Shown piece after piece: positions 35,930-55,059 of a stretch of 64,000 bases of DNA. Source of the DNA: Crambe crambe (taxonomy: Eukaryota; Porifera; Demospongiae; Poecilosclerida; Crambeidae); NCBI GenBank assembly GCA_963924555.1, contig OZ004598.1, forward strand, positions 3,744,501 to 3,808,500, in the 5' to 3' direction. Below the pieces are notes generated by a model. It was not told the DNA's origin and did not search any database. It was given only the letters and a program-made list of their open reading frames with translations. The translations under genes were made by a program, and so were the position numbers. Each line of letters begins with the position of its first letter. The stretch's first letter is position 1.

Positions 35930-36036
35930 TTGAGCGTACACTGGATTGTCTGCTTGAGTACACACTGGATTGTCTGTGCTTGAGTACACACTGGATTGTC
36001 TGCTTGAATACACACTGGACTGCTTGCTTGATGTTC
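35930..36036 (-). pseudogene. Duplicated fragment of the ankyrin-ROC-COR gene Ser-repeat
   Basis: About 105 bp is nearly identical to 37395-37490 of the neighbouring gene, in the same orientation. It encodes the same RTSSKQSSVYSSRQSSVYSS repeat with one extra unit. It is directly followed at 36043-36063 by GTGTGTGCTGAGGGTTA, the end of a MITE family, which suggests capture or a transposition-linked duplication. It is too short to be functional. Confidence 0.75.
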
Positions 36037-36381
36037 TACTATTATAGTGTGTGCTGAGGGTTAGCATCATTCTCATGATTAACACTATGAAAAATGTCTT
36101 AGCCTGAAACGTGAAGGAAACTTGATAAGGAAATTCATAGGATATGGAATGTTTCCTTGTTTCCTATTTAAAATGTCATGAAATGCCGTGCCCTTGCATA
36201 TCCTACTGTGTTTCCTTAAGTTTTTTCTTGGAAACACAAGGGAAAGCTCTTATTTTTCAGTGTAATGTTCGGATGCTCTTTATATGGTGCACAGTCACAC
36301 ACTTATTTTGTTGCAATTGAAAAAATTAGTGCAATCTGAAATACAGGAAATGACGTGATACAGGAAATTAATGACATAACA

Positions 36382-39300
36382 TCACTTAATACAAAAATTA
36401 TTAATAACTTCTTTTTCTGTAAAAACACTAATTTCAAGCAGTGACCTACGAAAGCCACCAAAAGTATCCACTCTCTCTTTTCCCTCTCCATGGTCTATGT
36501 CTCTCAAGTGTGTCAACATCTCCATAGCAATTTCATGAGGTGCTCTATTCTGTGTGTGATCTTCTGTGACTTTGAGTGAGTCAATGTAGTACTTTTTCAG
36601 CACTGTGTTCAGATGCTCGGCTAAATACTTCCACTTGCCACTCAAGTTCTTAGCAAACTCCATACAGAAGTCATCTGTGATCTGATTGTCCTTTCTGTCA
36701 CTGTCAAAAAGTTCCGTAAGCAGCAGAAGAGGTAAAAAACACAGGGGTTCAAAGTACAGCAAAGAATCGAGCTTAGTGTGCTGCTTCTTCTTCATACAGC
36801 ATATGGCAGGACGTTGTTCCAAAATGGCATCTTTGATCTCTTCTTTGTCGTACACTGCATATGATTCAAGGGGATGGATCACTGGGAAGACGTTTACTCC
36901 ATCATACGGAATGAAGACTTCTTGTAGGTTAATGTCAGGATGTATTAACTCCATTTGCTCCTTAATATCAGCAATGATTTCGTTCCTGATGCTGAGGGAG
37001 GTGATTTCTTGGTCTTTCAGACACCGCATGCTCAAAGTTATCGTGTTATCGTTGCTGATGGCAACACAGACATGAGCTGCCGCAAGAGGATCACTCCAGA
37101 GAATCCCTCTGCTCCAAAGCTTGCATTTCCGCTCCATGAACGATTTCGAATTGGCTGAATGAGGAGCAAAGGAGAACAGCAAGCGAAAGAGAACAACTGT
37201 GATGAATTTAGGCGAGAAAAACCACATGTCTTCTTCATGTGGAAGGAGACTCCAAGCAAAACCGTATGGATACATTCCGTTATCATCATCCCACAACTCA
37301 TGGGGTTGGCTTTGAGGGACGAGCGAGGGCAAGAAATAGTGGGGAATCTCTGGTCTCTGTGAAAAGGTTGACTTGATACTTGATCGTCTGCTTGAGTTTC
37401 TGCTTGAGCGTACACTGGATTGTCTGCTTGAGTACACACTGGATTGTCTGCTTGAATACACGCTGGACTGCTTGCTTGATGTTCTACTAGTGTGGTGCCT
37501 GTTGGGAAGTTTACTCACACTGAGTGATAAGTTCCTCTTTTCACCAGAAGTGGAAGACATTAGTTGAGTGAGATGAGCTGTCGAATCTCTACCATTATCG
37601 GTCTTGGATTCATCGGTATCAATGATGGTTGAATCTGACTTTGTACGCCTGTGACTGCGTCTTTGTTGTGGCGTCAATTGAAATTCAATTTGTTGTTGTG
37701 TGTGGATCTCCATAGATATCTCAATTTTGGGTGAGGTGATACTCGTTCTACTCGTTCTACTTGTCCGGCTGCTAACACTTTTCCTGCTGGATCTGATGCT
37801 TTCGGTCATATCTTGGAGTCCCTTGCTACTCACATGTTCACTCAACTTTAGGTGTTCTAGGAGTTTGATAATGAATTCTGTAGGGTATGAGTCAAAGTGG
37901 GCAAAGACGTCCTGTATTTGAGATCGTGTTACTATTCCATGATTCGAATACTGAGCAAGAACTGTGAGTGCATTTTCAACCGTTTTTAACAAACGCTTAT
38001 AGTCCAATATGATATAGTTAACCTTCTTCGATCGTACTTTGAATGTTAATATCTTGAAATGGTTGAATCGTGTCAACTGCAGGCATAACTTTTCAATTTC
38101 ATCGTCTTTTCTTGGAAGCATCCTGTACGTGGGGCTATCCCTGCGATTAATTAAGCCTATGACATCATTGAACGTAATCACAAAGTTCTTAGAGAATTCC
38201 TTCAGAAGAAGACTAGCTAAGAGATAAGCATGTGATAAAAGATTCCTCGACTCATTAAGCAACGATGAGTGGGGATCAAGTACATACTTACATTGATCAA
38301 GAATAGTTGATATCACCTGTGACATGTTCTGAGAGTTATTTTTCCGAGCGTTAAGGCTGTATTCACCACACCAACTAAAATTCGAAGCAATTTCTTCATT
38401 TTTTCTCACTATTGATAAGAAATCTGTCCTATTTTGAGCCTGTGAGGGTACAAGGTCATGAAAAATACCAGCAACCAAAACTTTTAGCTTTTTTCTGTTT
38501 CTGATCGGCGATTCCTGCACTAAATTTTTATAATCAGTCAGCTGATGGTATAAAAAACACAACCAGTAAAGGACATTTTCTTCAATATTCTTCTTTCTCA
38601 TGTCAACAGTAATGATGTAAAGTGCGTCCAGAGGATTCGTGGAGCACATGAAGATAGCCTCATGTGCATATGTCCGAGATCCATTCACATCATAGAGCAT
38701 GACGGGACATTTGTGGTCCTGCCTTCGATATTCGACAGTTGAAGGGACAATACCAACCTTTAGTACGCTGGGAAGAACGCGACCACCATATATCATGGAT
38801 GTGAATCTCTCTAAGGTGCTTTGTGCAGCTTGCTGGAGGGTACTGATTAAGGTAGTCTTACCCGATTCTGAATCACCCAAAACGAAAACGTCAATGGGAG
38901 TATGCTCAAAGGCTTGTAGGCTTTTAATCAAACCACACTCAGGGACTTGTGTGATAAAATCACTGTACAGGCTTGCTGGGTTGTTATACGAGTATCTTAG
39001 TAATAAATTAGCTGATTCCCAGTCCTTATTTTTGATTGCTATGCCAAGAGAGGATTCATATTGCTTGTTAGCCATACCAATAATTTCAGTGGATTCGGCC
39101 AACAGTAACTGCTGGAGTAATGACGACATTATGCTCGGATTGAGAGAGTGAGAAGCTAAATGGAAAGGAGTATTTCCATCTTTATTTTGATGCTTCAGGC
39201 TTCTCATGATGCTTCCCTTATCTGAGAAGCTTAAAAGAGCCTCAACAGCCTCCAGGTTCCCACTGGTACAAGCAACATGTAAAGCTGAGTCACCACTCAC

Positions 39301-39588
39301 CGTTTCGTCCGTGATGGAGTAATCTCCACTGCTGAGGAGTAGCTGGATTATCTCCCTCGGGGCCTCCCTGCTTTGACAAGCGGTATGTATGGGCAAATGA
39401 GCCGAATGATAGGCATCTTCTCTGGAAAGTTCTCTGGACAATTTCGGATTCTTTTTGGTGGTGCTAACTCGTAGATTTTTGCTCTCTTCCAAGATTTTCT
39501 TTACGGCTTTCACGTTCCCATCTAAACAAGCAGCGTCCAACTCGCTCAGATTCAGCTTCTTTGCGAGGGTCCTAGCTTTGGCTGCCAT
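36382..39588 (-). CDS. Ankyrin-ROC-COR protein with C-terminal death-like domain, 1068 aa, single exon
   Basis: ATG at 39588 and an uninterrupted frame to 36382. Residues about 15-200 form ankyrin-type repeats (DGNVKAVKKILEE; GDSALHVACTSGNLEAVEAL; DGNTPFHLASHS). Residues 238-245, GDSESGKT, are a P-loop; MLYDVNGS follows as a weak switch-like motif, and the usual NKxD/THxD motif is poor, so nucleotide specificity is doubtful. The next 350 residues have the helical COR look. A Ser/Arg-rich linker with tandem SSRQSSVYSS units follows, then a conserved block (FSPKFITVVLFRLLF, CKLWSRGILW) shared with the next gene. The end (about 970-1060; FAKNLSGKWKYLAEHLN, then HEIAMEMLTHL) resembles a death domain. 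The arrangement recalls DAPK1 without the kinase. Such proteins act in cytosolic signalling and cell death. An ETS-like site lies 23 bp upstream. Confidence 0.8.
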   Translation of the reverse strand: MAAKARTLAKKLNLSELDAACLDGNVKAVKKILEESKNLRVSTTKKNPKLSRELSREDAYHSAHLPIHTACQSREAPREIIQLLLSSGDYSITDETVSGDSALHVACTSGNLEAVEALLSFSDKGSIMRSLKHQNKDGNTPFHLASHSLNPSIMSSLLQQLLLAESTEIIGMANKQYESSLGIAIKNKDWESANLLLRYSYNNPASLYSDFITQVPECGLIKSLQAFEHTPIDVFVLGDSESGKTTLISTLQQAAQSTLERFTSMIYGGRVLPSVLKVGIVPSTVEYRRQDHKCPVMLYDVNGSRTYAHEAIFMCSTNPLDALYIITVDMRKKNIEENVLYWLCFLYHQLTDYKNLVQESPIRNRKKLKVLVAGIFHDLVPSQAQNRTDFLSIVRKNEEIASNFSWCGEYSLNARKNNSQNMSQVISTILDQCKYVLDPHSSLLNESRNLLSHAYLLASLLLKEFSKNFVITFNDVIGLINRRDSPTYRMLPRKDDEIEKLCLQLTRFNHFKILTFKVRSKKVNYIILDYKRLLKTVENALTVLAQYSNHGIVTRSQIQDVFAHFDSYPTEFIIKLLEHLKLSEHVSSKGLQDMTESIRSSRKSVSSRTSRTSRTSITSPKIEISMEIHTQQQIEFQLTPQQRRSHRRTKSDSTIIDTDESKTDNGRDSTAHLTQLMSSTSGEKRNLSLSVSKLPNRHHTSRTSSKQSSVYSSRQSSVYSSRQSSVRSSRNSSRRSSIKSTFSQRPEIPHYFLPSLVPQSQPHELWDDDNGMYPYGFAWSLLPHEEDMWFFSPKFITVVLFRLLFSFAPHSANSKSFMERKCKLWSRGILWSDPLAAAHVCVAISNDNTITLSMRCLKDQEITSLSIRNEIIADIKEQMELIHPDINLQEVFIPYDGVNVFPVIHPLESYAVYDKEEIKDAILEQRPAICCMKKKQHTKLDSLLYFEPLCFLPLLLLTELFDSDRKDNQITDDFCMEFAKNLSGKWKYLAEHLNTVLKKYYIDSLKVTEDHTQNRAPHEIAMEMLTHLRDIDHGEGKERVDTFGGFRRSLLEISVFTEKEVINNFCIK

Positions 39589-39604
39589 TATGTTTGTTAA
39601 ACAG

Positions 39605-39625
39605 ACCAGTCACTTCCGCATTCCT
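39605..39625 (-). promoter_or_regulatory. ETS-like and TATA-like elements of the ankyrin-ROC-COR gene
   Basis: GCGGAAGTG (read on the minus strand, 39611-39619) is a good ETS-family consensus, and a TTATAA lies just beside it, all within 40 bp of the start codon. Function is inferred from consensus only. Confidence 0.35.
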
Positions 39626-39697
39626 TATAAACATTATTTGACCACATTGCCATAATGGTCACTGCATAGCTAAGGTGGGAGGGGCTAGCTCATGCAT

Positions 39698-39732
39698 GCC
39701 CGCTTTTTTCGCGGCCCGCGAAAAAAGCGGGC
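39698..39732. repeat. Perfect 35-bp GC/T palindrome between the two ankyrin genes
   Basis: GCCCGCTTTTTTCGCGG and its exact reverse complement are separated by one base. It lies in the 275-bp gap between the stop of one minus-strand gene and the start of the next. It could be the remnant of a transposon end or a structural barrier; nothing else decides this. Confidence 0.7.
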
Positions 39733-39863
39733 CTTGGGTACTACTCCATTACCATACTGATAGTGATACTAATGATTACTAGCTAGCTACATCACTTGTT
39801 TTCAAAACATAGCTAGAATAAAAAAATAAAAAAATTCAATCTTCACCCATTTATTATAGGGTG

Positions 39864-42800
39864 TTATCCTATTAAATTGGGTTTATCGTCAATACTGTGC
39901 ATCCTTCTTGTTGCAACTCTTGATCCACCAGATCCATGTCTTCTAGCAGTGGCCGTGGATGCTGGTTTAGAATCATTGGTACCTGTCAAAGGTCTGTGCT
40001 TCATTTCTCTCACTCTACTTCTTGTCGGAGATTTGGGGTTGATGATTGCAGGAGAACTTTTATTAGCAGCACCGTCAGCAGTGGTTTCTCTCTCACTGAA
40101 GGAGTTCAAATCATCAGAAGGAACATCATTGGAGCAGGAAGTCACATCAGGACTACCAGCTATTCCCTTCTGGCCAATAGTGACCATGATGGAATTGGAA
40201 GAGTCATTCTTAAATTCAATTTTTCCAGGGAATTTAGAAGAGGAACTAGTAGGAGGTTTGCCAAGAATGCTTTCTCTCACCCCACTCCTGCTAGTGAATT
40301 TAAAGGTGGAATTTGCAGGTAGCTTAGTAGGAGCAAGTTCTTTCCTTCTACAAGTCTTGTCTGGAGTACTAGAGATTTTTCTCACTTCACTCGTGCCACA
40401 GCCAGCAACTGGTGGAGACAAATGAGGATCTTCTCCCACACTTTTTCTTCTTTGGTGAGATTCATCTGGTCTAGTATTATTTCTCACTCTACTCCTTTTA
40501 GCAGGGGAGTGTGGAGAAGTAAAGGTTGTAGGAAATTTGTTGAGATTGCCACTTGCAGTATCTGACACTTCCACTCTTCTTCCACTAGTAGAAGTCAGGG
40601 CAGGTTTAGAGCCAAAAGTCAAAGGAGATTTATCGGGCACAGAAGATCTGGAATCATCAATAAATGGGGGATCAGCAAGAATGCTACTGACATCAATCAT
40701 TTCATTCCGGCTAGCAGGAGCTATAGCAGACTTGAAAGTTGGAGGAGTTTTATCAGATTCATTTTTCTGGCTAGCAGATTCAGAGTTGAAAGTTGCAGGA
40801 CTTTTATCAGGAGATTCATTTCTTAATCCATTTTTGCCAAGGGATTTAGAACCAGAATCAGATTTTTCAAAAGCAAAGATTCCCATTCCAATCACACCAA
40901 GAGACTTGTCGCTGTTAGCAGAAATTTCTCTTGCTCCACTGCTGCTAGTATGAGTCATGACAGATTTAGAGCTTGGAGTTTGATAATCACGAGACGCATT
41001 TCTTGATCCACTTCTGCTAGTGGTGGGCACGAAATATTTGTAACACGTACAGAAACTTGTGTTGTCTGGAGTGCGAGCAGCAACATCAGTTCCGCTAGTA
41101 GAAGCCATGGCAGGAGCTGGTGCACCATGTCTTGACCTACTTTTGTTATTAGTGAGAGGGTCAAGGTACTTGGAACTGGGCATAGTGGAAGAATTCTTTC
41201 TCGTTTTCACTCCAGAGCTGGTGGTCAAGATGGAGTTAGATTCAAAATCAGAGGTGGAGCTTATTAAATAAGATTTATCCGGGGTTCCATCCCTTGCTCC
41301 ATTCCTTGGTATGAGGGACTTAGAACTGGATGATGAAGGAGATGTGTCAGGAGCATTTTTTTGTGCTTCATTCATGCTGGTTGTGGTGGCCTTAATCAAT
41401 TCAGAAGAATTAGTTGTAGAAGACTTCCGAACTTCTTGCATTCCTCTGGCTTTAGAACTAAAAGCTGCGGGAGACTCTTCAGAAACAATATTTCTTACAT
41501 CATCAGTGGCGGTCACAGAACTGAAAGCAGGTGTTCTGGGATCAACAGGACAGCACTTGACTGGAGTAAATGTTACGCTAGCTGTGGATTTGAGGGATCT
41601 AGGGCTAGAGGGACGCTTGACTGGAGCACTAGATGTATGTTTGAGGGATCCAGAGCTTGCAGGACATTTATCTGGAGTGAACTTTTCGCTAGCTGTTGTG
41701 GGTCTAGAGCTGATTGGAGGGAATTTTCCACTAGTTGTATGGCTGGAGGCTCTAGAACTGGTGGGACGAGTGAATGCTGTTACTCCATTTTTTGATTGGG
41801 TATATTTTTTTCTGTTTCTAGTAGTATCAGTGTCAGTGGGGGGTGATTTTGACTTGATGGTGGTGGTAGGTTTGGTGACCTTATTCGTTGTACCTGCAGC
41901 AGTTACCCACTTTGAATTGGTTTCAACCTCTTTTCCAGGACCAGTAGTCAAGGTTAGTTTGGTGAAGGTAGGACTAGTAGCAGTGTAGTCAATATCCTTT
42001 TCTTTACAATCAGTTATCACAGATAAATGTGAAATTCCAGTTGCTCCATCATTCTTATGATCCTTTTCACTATAATCAGTCATCACAGATGAGTGTGAAA
42101 TATTACCAATTTCATCAGCTCCATCATTCTTTTCAGTCATCACAGAAATATCACCTATTTCATCAGCTCTATCACTCTTACTAGTGAAGCTGCTGGCATC
42201 AGAATCAGGAGAAATTTCCCCCTTGGAAGGCTCACTGCCAGGAAGTTTATTACTATATTCCATAACCTCTATAACAGTCAGTGAGGAAGATTCACCCTTG
42301 ATACAATTGGCACGTGTGGAATCAGGAGGGAAAGTGATGAATCCACGAGTGGCACCTAAGAACAGTCCTGTTATGCGTTTATCACTGACACTCAGTGGGT
42401 TCATAGTTGCATTACCACTTGGAGCTTGCGTACTTCTAAATACGTCACTAATAGGATTGATAGCAGAACTGGTCCTTGCACTAGAGGAGTCTGAAAAAGA
42501 AATGTTATGAGCTTCATCTGAAGAAATCTACTATTATTGTTATGCTTAATAGCTAGAGACACAGTTAATCATGTGACCAGACTGACAGTCCCAGGCAGAA
42601 ATTGATAGTTTTATCAACTAGTCTTTCTCAGTAAATATTTTTCAAAGCTTGCATAGCTATAGGTTGGACTACGTATCCTCACAATATCACCCAAAATTCT
42701 ATACTAGTTGAAATGCTATACTAGTTGAGTACAATAATGTATGTAGATCATGTCAGACTCACTCACCTGCATAATTCAATGGAGAGTCATTTAGTGATTC

Positions 42801-45800
42801 AGGTGATCTCTCATAGGAATCGAAGCCCACGCATTCAATTCCTTTGGTGTGATGAAATGCTCCCAGAGGTTGCAATGTTTCTGAAAAACAATAATGATTC
42901 TGCTTTATCTAGGGTACAAACCTGCATTAGCTACATGTATGTATGTATGCCAGAATCAGTCTTGAACTGTTGTCAATAGATATTATTGTGACAATTTAAA
43001 TTACACCAAACTGATTCAGCAGAGAGTATTAGGTTACAGCTCTTTTGGCAAACATTCAAGATGACAGGTGATACATGATGGATTAAATTACTGGATACAT
43101 ACCAATGCTTATCCAGTCAGCTTCATTTGAGAGTCCGCCATTCTCCTACAAATGAAATAAAGCCATCACAGGTTAGCCACACACTACAGTTTCCTCAAGT
43201 TTTCATCCCTACCTTCATCTCATTTATAAAAGCTACTAAATTATAGATGCTGATTGTATCCAACTTCTCCAAAAATTTTCCAGATGTCATTTTTGTCATT
43301 TCTAGCCACTCCTTCACATGAGTTTTGCCCTTGTCGGTGATGGGAAATTGAAGGAACTTCACTAACGCACCTCTTGCACTCCCAAAGCTTTTGTAAATGA
43401 TACCGAGTGTGCTTTGAGTCATCTTGTTCTGATGATTGGACAAAAAACGAAGAGTTTCAGCTGGCAGATTAAGCAGAAAAGATGCTGGCTCAAAAAACAG
43501 CATGTAGTTCAGTTCAACACCATTACAATGGATTAATGGACTGATTATAGATTCATGGAGCTTCATGAAGGGAATCCATCTTTTACAACTCAAGCTGAAC
43601 TTTTTCACAGGGAGATCTCTCTCCTTATACGGTAGAATGTACATCTCTGTCTCCAAATTTTTGTCCCATTTTCCAAGCTCTTCACCAATAATGGATAGGA
43701 TCCTATTTCTAAGGTGGATACAGGCAATCTCACTTTCTGATCTGGAGAACATGTTGACAATGATAGCATTTTCGTTAATCACTACTTTAGTATGAATATC
43801 ATTGCTCATTAGCCACCCTACTCCTCTAGACCAAACTGTAGTATGTTTCTGCACTGTACTGGCCTTAGTCACTGAGGAAAGAGGAAATAGGAACTCACAA
43901 ATCAAACGAAGAATCAGCTTCTGTGAGAATCTAGGTGAGAAGAATCTCACAATATTGTTCTGACCTGCTTTGAGTGTTATGGATATGGCAAATCCAAAAT
44001 GGTTGCCTTTCCAATAGCATGATTTGGTAGATTTACAGAGGAGCCCAGGAATAAAGAATAATTTGTTCTGCTTGGAGTCAACTTGCTCAGCATATTTGAA
44101 ATAGAGCAATATCTGTATAAGAAGATTGTCATCCAAGTCGATGGTAGTGTCACCACTGGACAGTTTTGACAGAGCACGATGGAGAAATTGCCTTGATATG
44201 ACGCCATAAGAGAAATAAAGTCGATCCAGAGGATGTTTCAAGAATTTTTTCAAGCTTTCTTCGTTTTGGCCTATTATAGCAGAAAGCTTGTTGTCAATTG
44301 CAGTAAGAATCAAGTGAGAGTTATGAACAATCCACATGCCACCAGTGTTGGCTCTTTCCTTAGCTCTAGAATTAGTGAACACAATGAGTTGTTCCTGCTT
44401 GTATAGCTCAATACATACTTCAAAGAGTCCATCGACATCGTGTGGTAGCAACTGATATAAGCTTAGCTCCCCATGATCCAATTGCTTTTGTCTGATAGCA
44501 CAAGATAATTCTGCAATGGTCAAAGACGGTATTGAAGCAAAATTCTTATTATGAAATAACGAGCTCATGATGTAGCAAGTACTAGGTGGAAGATTTGCTT
44601 CCTTCGTGTTTGAAGCTATCTCTAAGCAAGTTTCATAAAATTTCGTATGCATATTATGCATTTCTTCTGATAGAGGTTTTCGGATGTCAAGAGAGAATGG
44701 TTCCATGATGAATTCGAAGGAACTGCAGAGTGTTGGATTTTGCTTCTGTATATCAGTGTACACTTGCATGAGACGTTTATTATCAGCAAACTCAAAATAA
44801 ATCTTCCGCCAATCCGAATGGCTCCCGATAATAACAACTTTAGGCTTGTTATCTTCGTTCCTTGGATAACTGGATGAGTGATGATAAATGAAATTCAACC
44901 AGAAGTAGAGCCTCTTCAACATGTTCTTGCGCTTCTTTTTCAAATTGATGATGATAATAAAAACACTCTGAGATCCACTTTTATTAAAGGAGTCCCAATA
45001 GCTAGACATGTCATAAAACACCATTCTCAGGGAATTGAGACAATGAATTTCAGTGGTAAGGACTCCGGTGAAGTGCTTACTGGAAAACTCCTTTGCTATC
45101 AAGGATGAGAGGATGTTTGAACTTTTCGATTTTTGAAAAGATCGGATCAGAGTACTCTTTCCAGCACCTCTGTCACCTAAAACGAAGATCTTCACTGGTG
45201 CATTATGAGATCTTGATGTGAAATCACGAAAATAAGCTTTGGAGAAATCAGGGAAAAGTTTTGATGGATTACCTGTGGACGAGTTCAGGATCCACTTAGC
45301 AACATGGTACTGAGCTGGACTTGCCAGTGCACTCCCCAAGGGTGAGAGTCCGTGCTTATTGAGGTTCTGGAAAAGGCTGATTGGATAGCAATCAGGCATC
45401 CTCTTTAGCTGATGTTCAAGCAATATCTTTACTACTTCCAATTGGCCATATCTTGCTGCCAGATGCAAGGGAGTATTGTCATACCAATCTTTGGCTGTTA
45501 GTGAAAAGTTGTTATCAAGCAACAGCTTCAGTATTTCCACATGTCCTTGAAGGCTTGCATAATGAAGAGGAGTACGAAAGGCCTCAGGGGAGCGTACACA
45601 TGAAAAGTCTCTCTTTTCTGAACTCAAAATTAATTTGATGACATCTATGTTACCCAAGATGGCAGCCTTGATCAAAATTTTGCTTGCAGTTGCTTCACTA
45701 TGTCCAACTCGTGGTATGCTCGTGTCACTGGTTTGGGAGTGTACTGAGTGTACTGATTCTACTTCAGACAGAAGCACCATGCTTGTCTGAGATTCACTGG

Positions 45801-45855
45801 ACTTCAGCCGAAATGAAAAACCATGGTCCATAACTTGACCCCTGTCCGGATCCAT
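39864..45855 (-). CDS. Ankyrin-ROC-COR protein spliced to a very long Ser/Thr-rich repeat tail, about 1808 aa
   Basis: ATG at 45855. Exons 43213-45855, 43103-43145, 42767-42880 and 39864-42490 join in phase with GT-AG borders and leave one open frame of 1809 codons. Ankyrin repeats span about 56-200 (TPLHYASLQGHVEILKLLL; NTPLHLAARYGQLEVVKILL). GDRGAGKS at 227-234 is a P-loop and VVIIGSHSD looks like the ROC-type guanine motif. COR-like helices follow, then the shared block FFSPRFSQKLILRL / VWSRGVGW. The last 880 residues, in one exon, are low-complexity Ser/Thr/Lys/Pro with degenerate units of about 25-35 residues built around RNxSPDKSPxTF. This tail could be a phosphorylation-rich scaffold. 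It is a tandem paralogue of the gene at 36382-39588, which lacks this tail. A perfect NRF1-like palindrome lies about 100 bp upstream. Confidence 0.8.
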
Positions 45856-45955
45856 TGTTGAACCTTATACTTCTGTCAGTACAGACCGTGACAGGCTAAA
45901 TCTGATAGCCAGCTTATCTGAGCAGAGTTCATGATGAATCTTGCAGACGCCGCCT

Positions 45956-45968
45956 ATGCGCATGCGCA
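45956..45968. promoter_or_regulatory. NRF1-like palindrome upstream of the second ankyrin-ROC-COR gene
   Basis: ATGCGCATGCGCA fits the NRF1 consensus (GCGCATGCGC). It stands about 100 bp upstream of the ATG at 45855. Similar half-sites precede other genes of this window. Confidence 0.4.
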
Positions 45969-46264
45969 GATACGTGTCGCGCTTTAGCTCCTCGGGTTTT
46001 GACAGTGTCTTGATTGGGTTACTTTTTCTTCGATAGAAAGAGGAATTCCTTTGGGAGTTACACAAAACTTGCTCAGAAAGATGGCAACACCAAACAAAAG
46101 GTCCAACTAATATATCGCAACCACTCTGTATAATATGGCAGCAAAGTCAGCAATAATATGTCTTTCTCACACAAATCACTTCGAAACGAGCAGCTAGAAG
46201 CTAGTTAAAGGACATCACATACACGATTACAAAAAACGAAATTATTATATAACAAAATAATTGT

Positions 46265-54662
<8,398 letters not shown>

Positions 54663-55059
54663 AGTGAACCGGTTCTGGAATGCCTACACTGCTTATGTAG
54701 AAGATGAAGAAGTCTGAGAGCGCCACCAGCTCTAAAAGTCCTATGAACAAAGCGTTGCACACCACTAGGGAAATCCCGTGGCACGTGCAAAAGCATGACG
54801 TAAGGACATATTAACTAGGGCAATGTTTCAACATTCAGTTGACAGCGAGCGAGCAAGCAAGTATTCTTCAACGATTTTCATTTGCTGTTGAGTAGCTATC
54901 AGTGCTTGTGCTTGATATTGCTAAGAGTCATGTAAGGAGTCATGACCTGAGAGTCAGCTCACTCGCTTCGCTCGCTCGCTGCAATGACGTCACAGGACAT
55001 GTTAATGACGTCATACATAACATGCGCAGAGTGTTTCCAACTCATGCGCATAGAATGTC
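54663..55059. promoter_or_regulatory. 397-bp divergent promoter region of the HOIL-1-like and ALDH genes
   Basis: The two start codons face away from each other across this gap. It contains a CACGTG E-box at about 54782-54787, a TGACGT CRE-like site close by, and two CATGCGCA NRF1-like half-sites at 55021-55028 and 55043-55050 just upstream of the ALDH ATG. Nearly half the gap is occupied by a shortened MITE (54812-54985). Site functions are inferred from consensus. Confidence 0.5.
54812..54985 (-). mobile_element. Internally deleted MITE inside the divergent promoter
   Basis: The ends CAGCGAGCGAGCAAGCAAGT and CACTCGCTTCGCTCGCTCGC and the adjoining TCAACATTCAGTTGA match the element at 8556-9205 in reverse orientation, with most of the middle missing. 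It ends about 75 bp before the ALDH start codon. Confidence 0.65.

Noticed and set aside
39877-41988. Long plus-strand frames (up to 225 aa) opposite the Ser/Thr-rich exon
   Set aside because: They are antisense shadows caused by the biased codons of the repeat tail on the minus strand.
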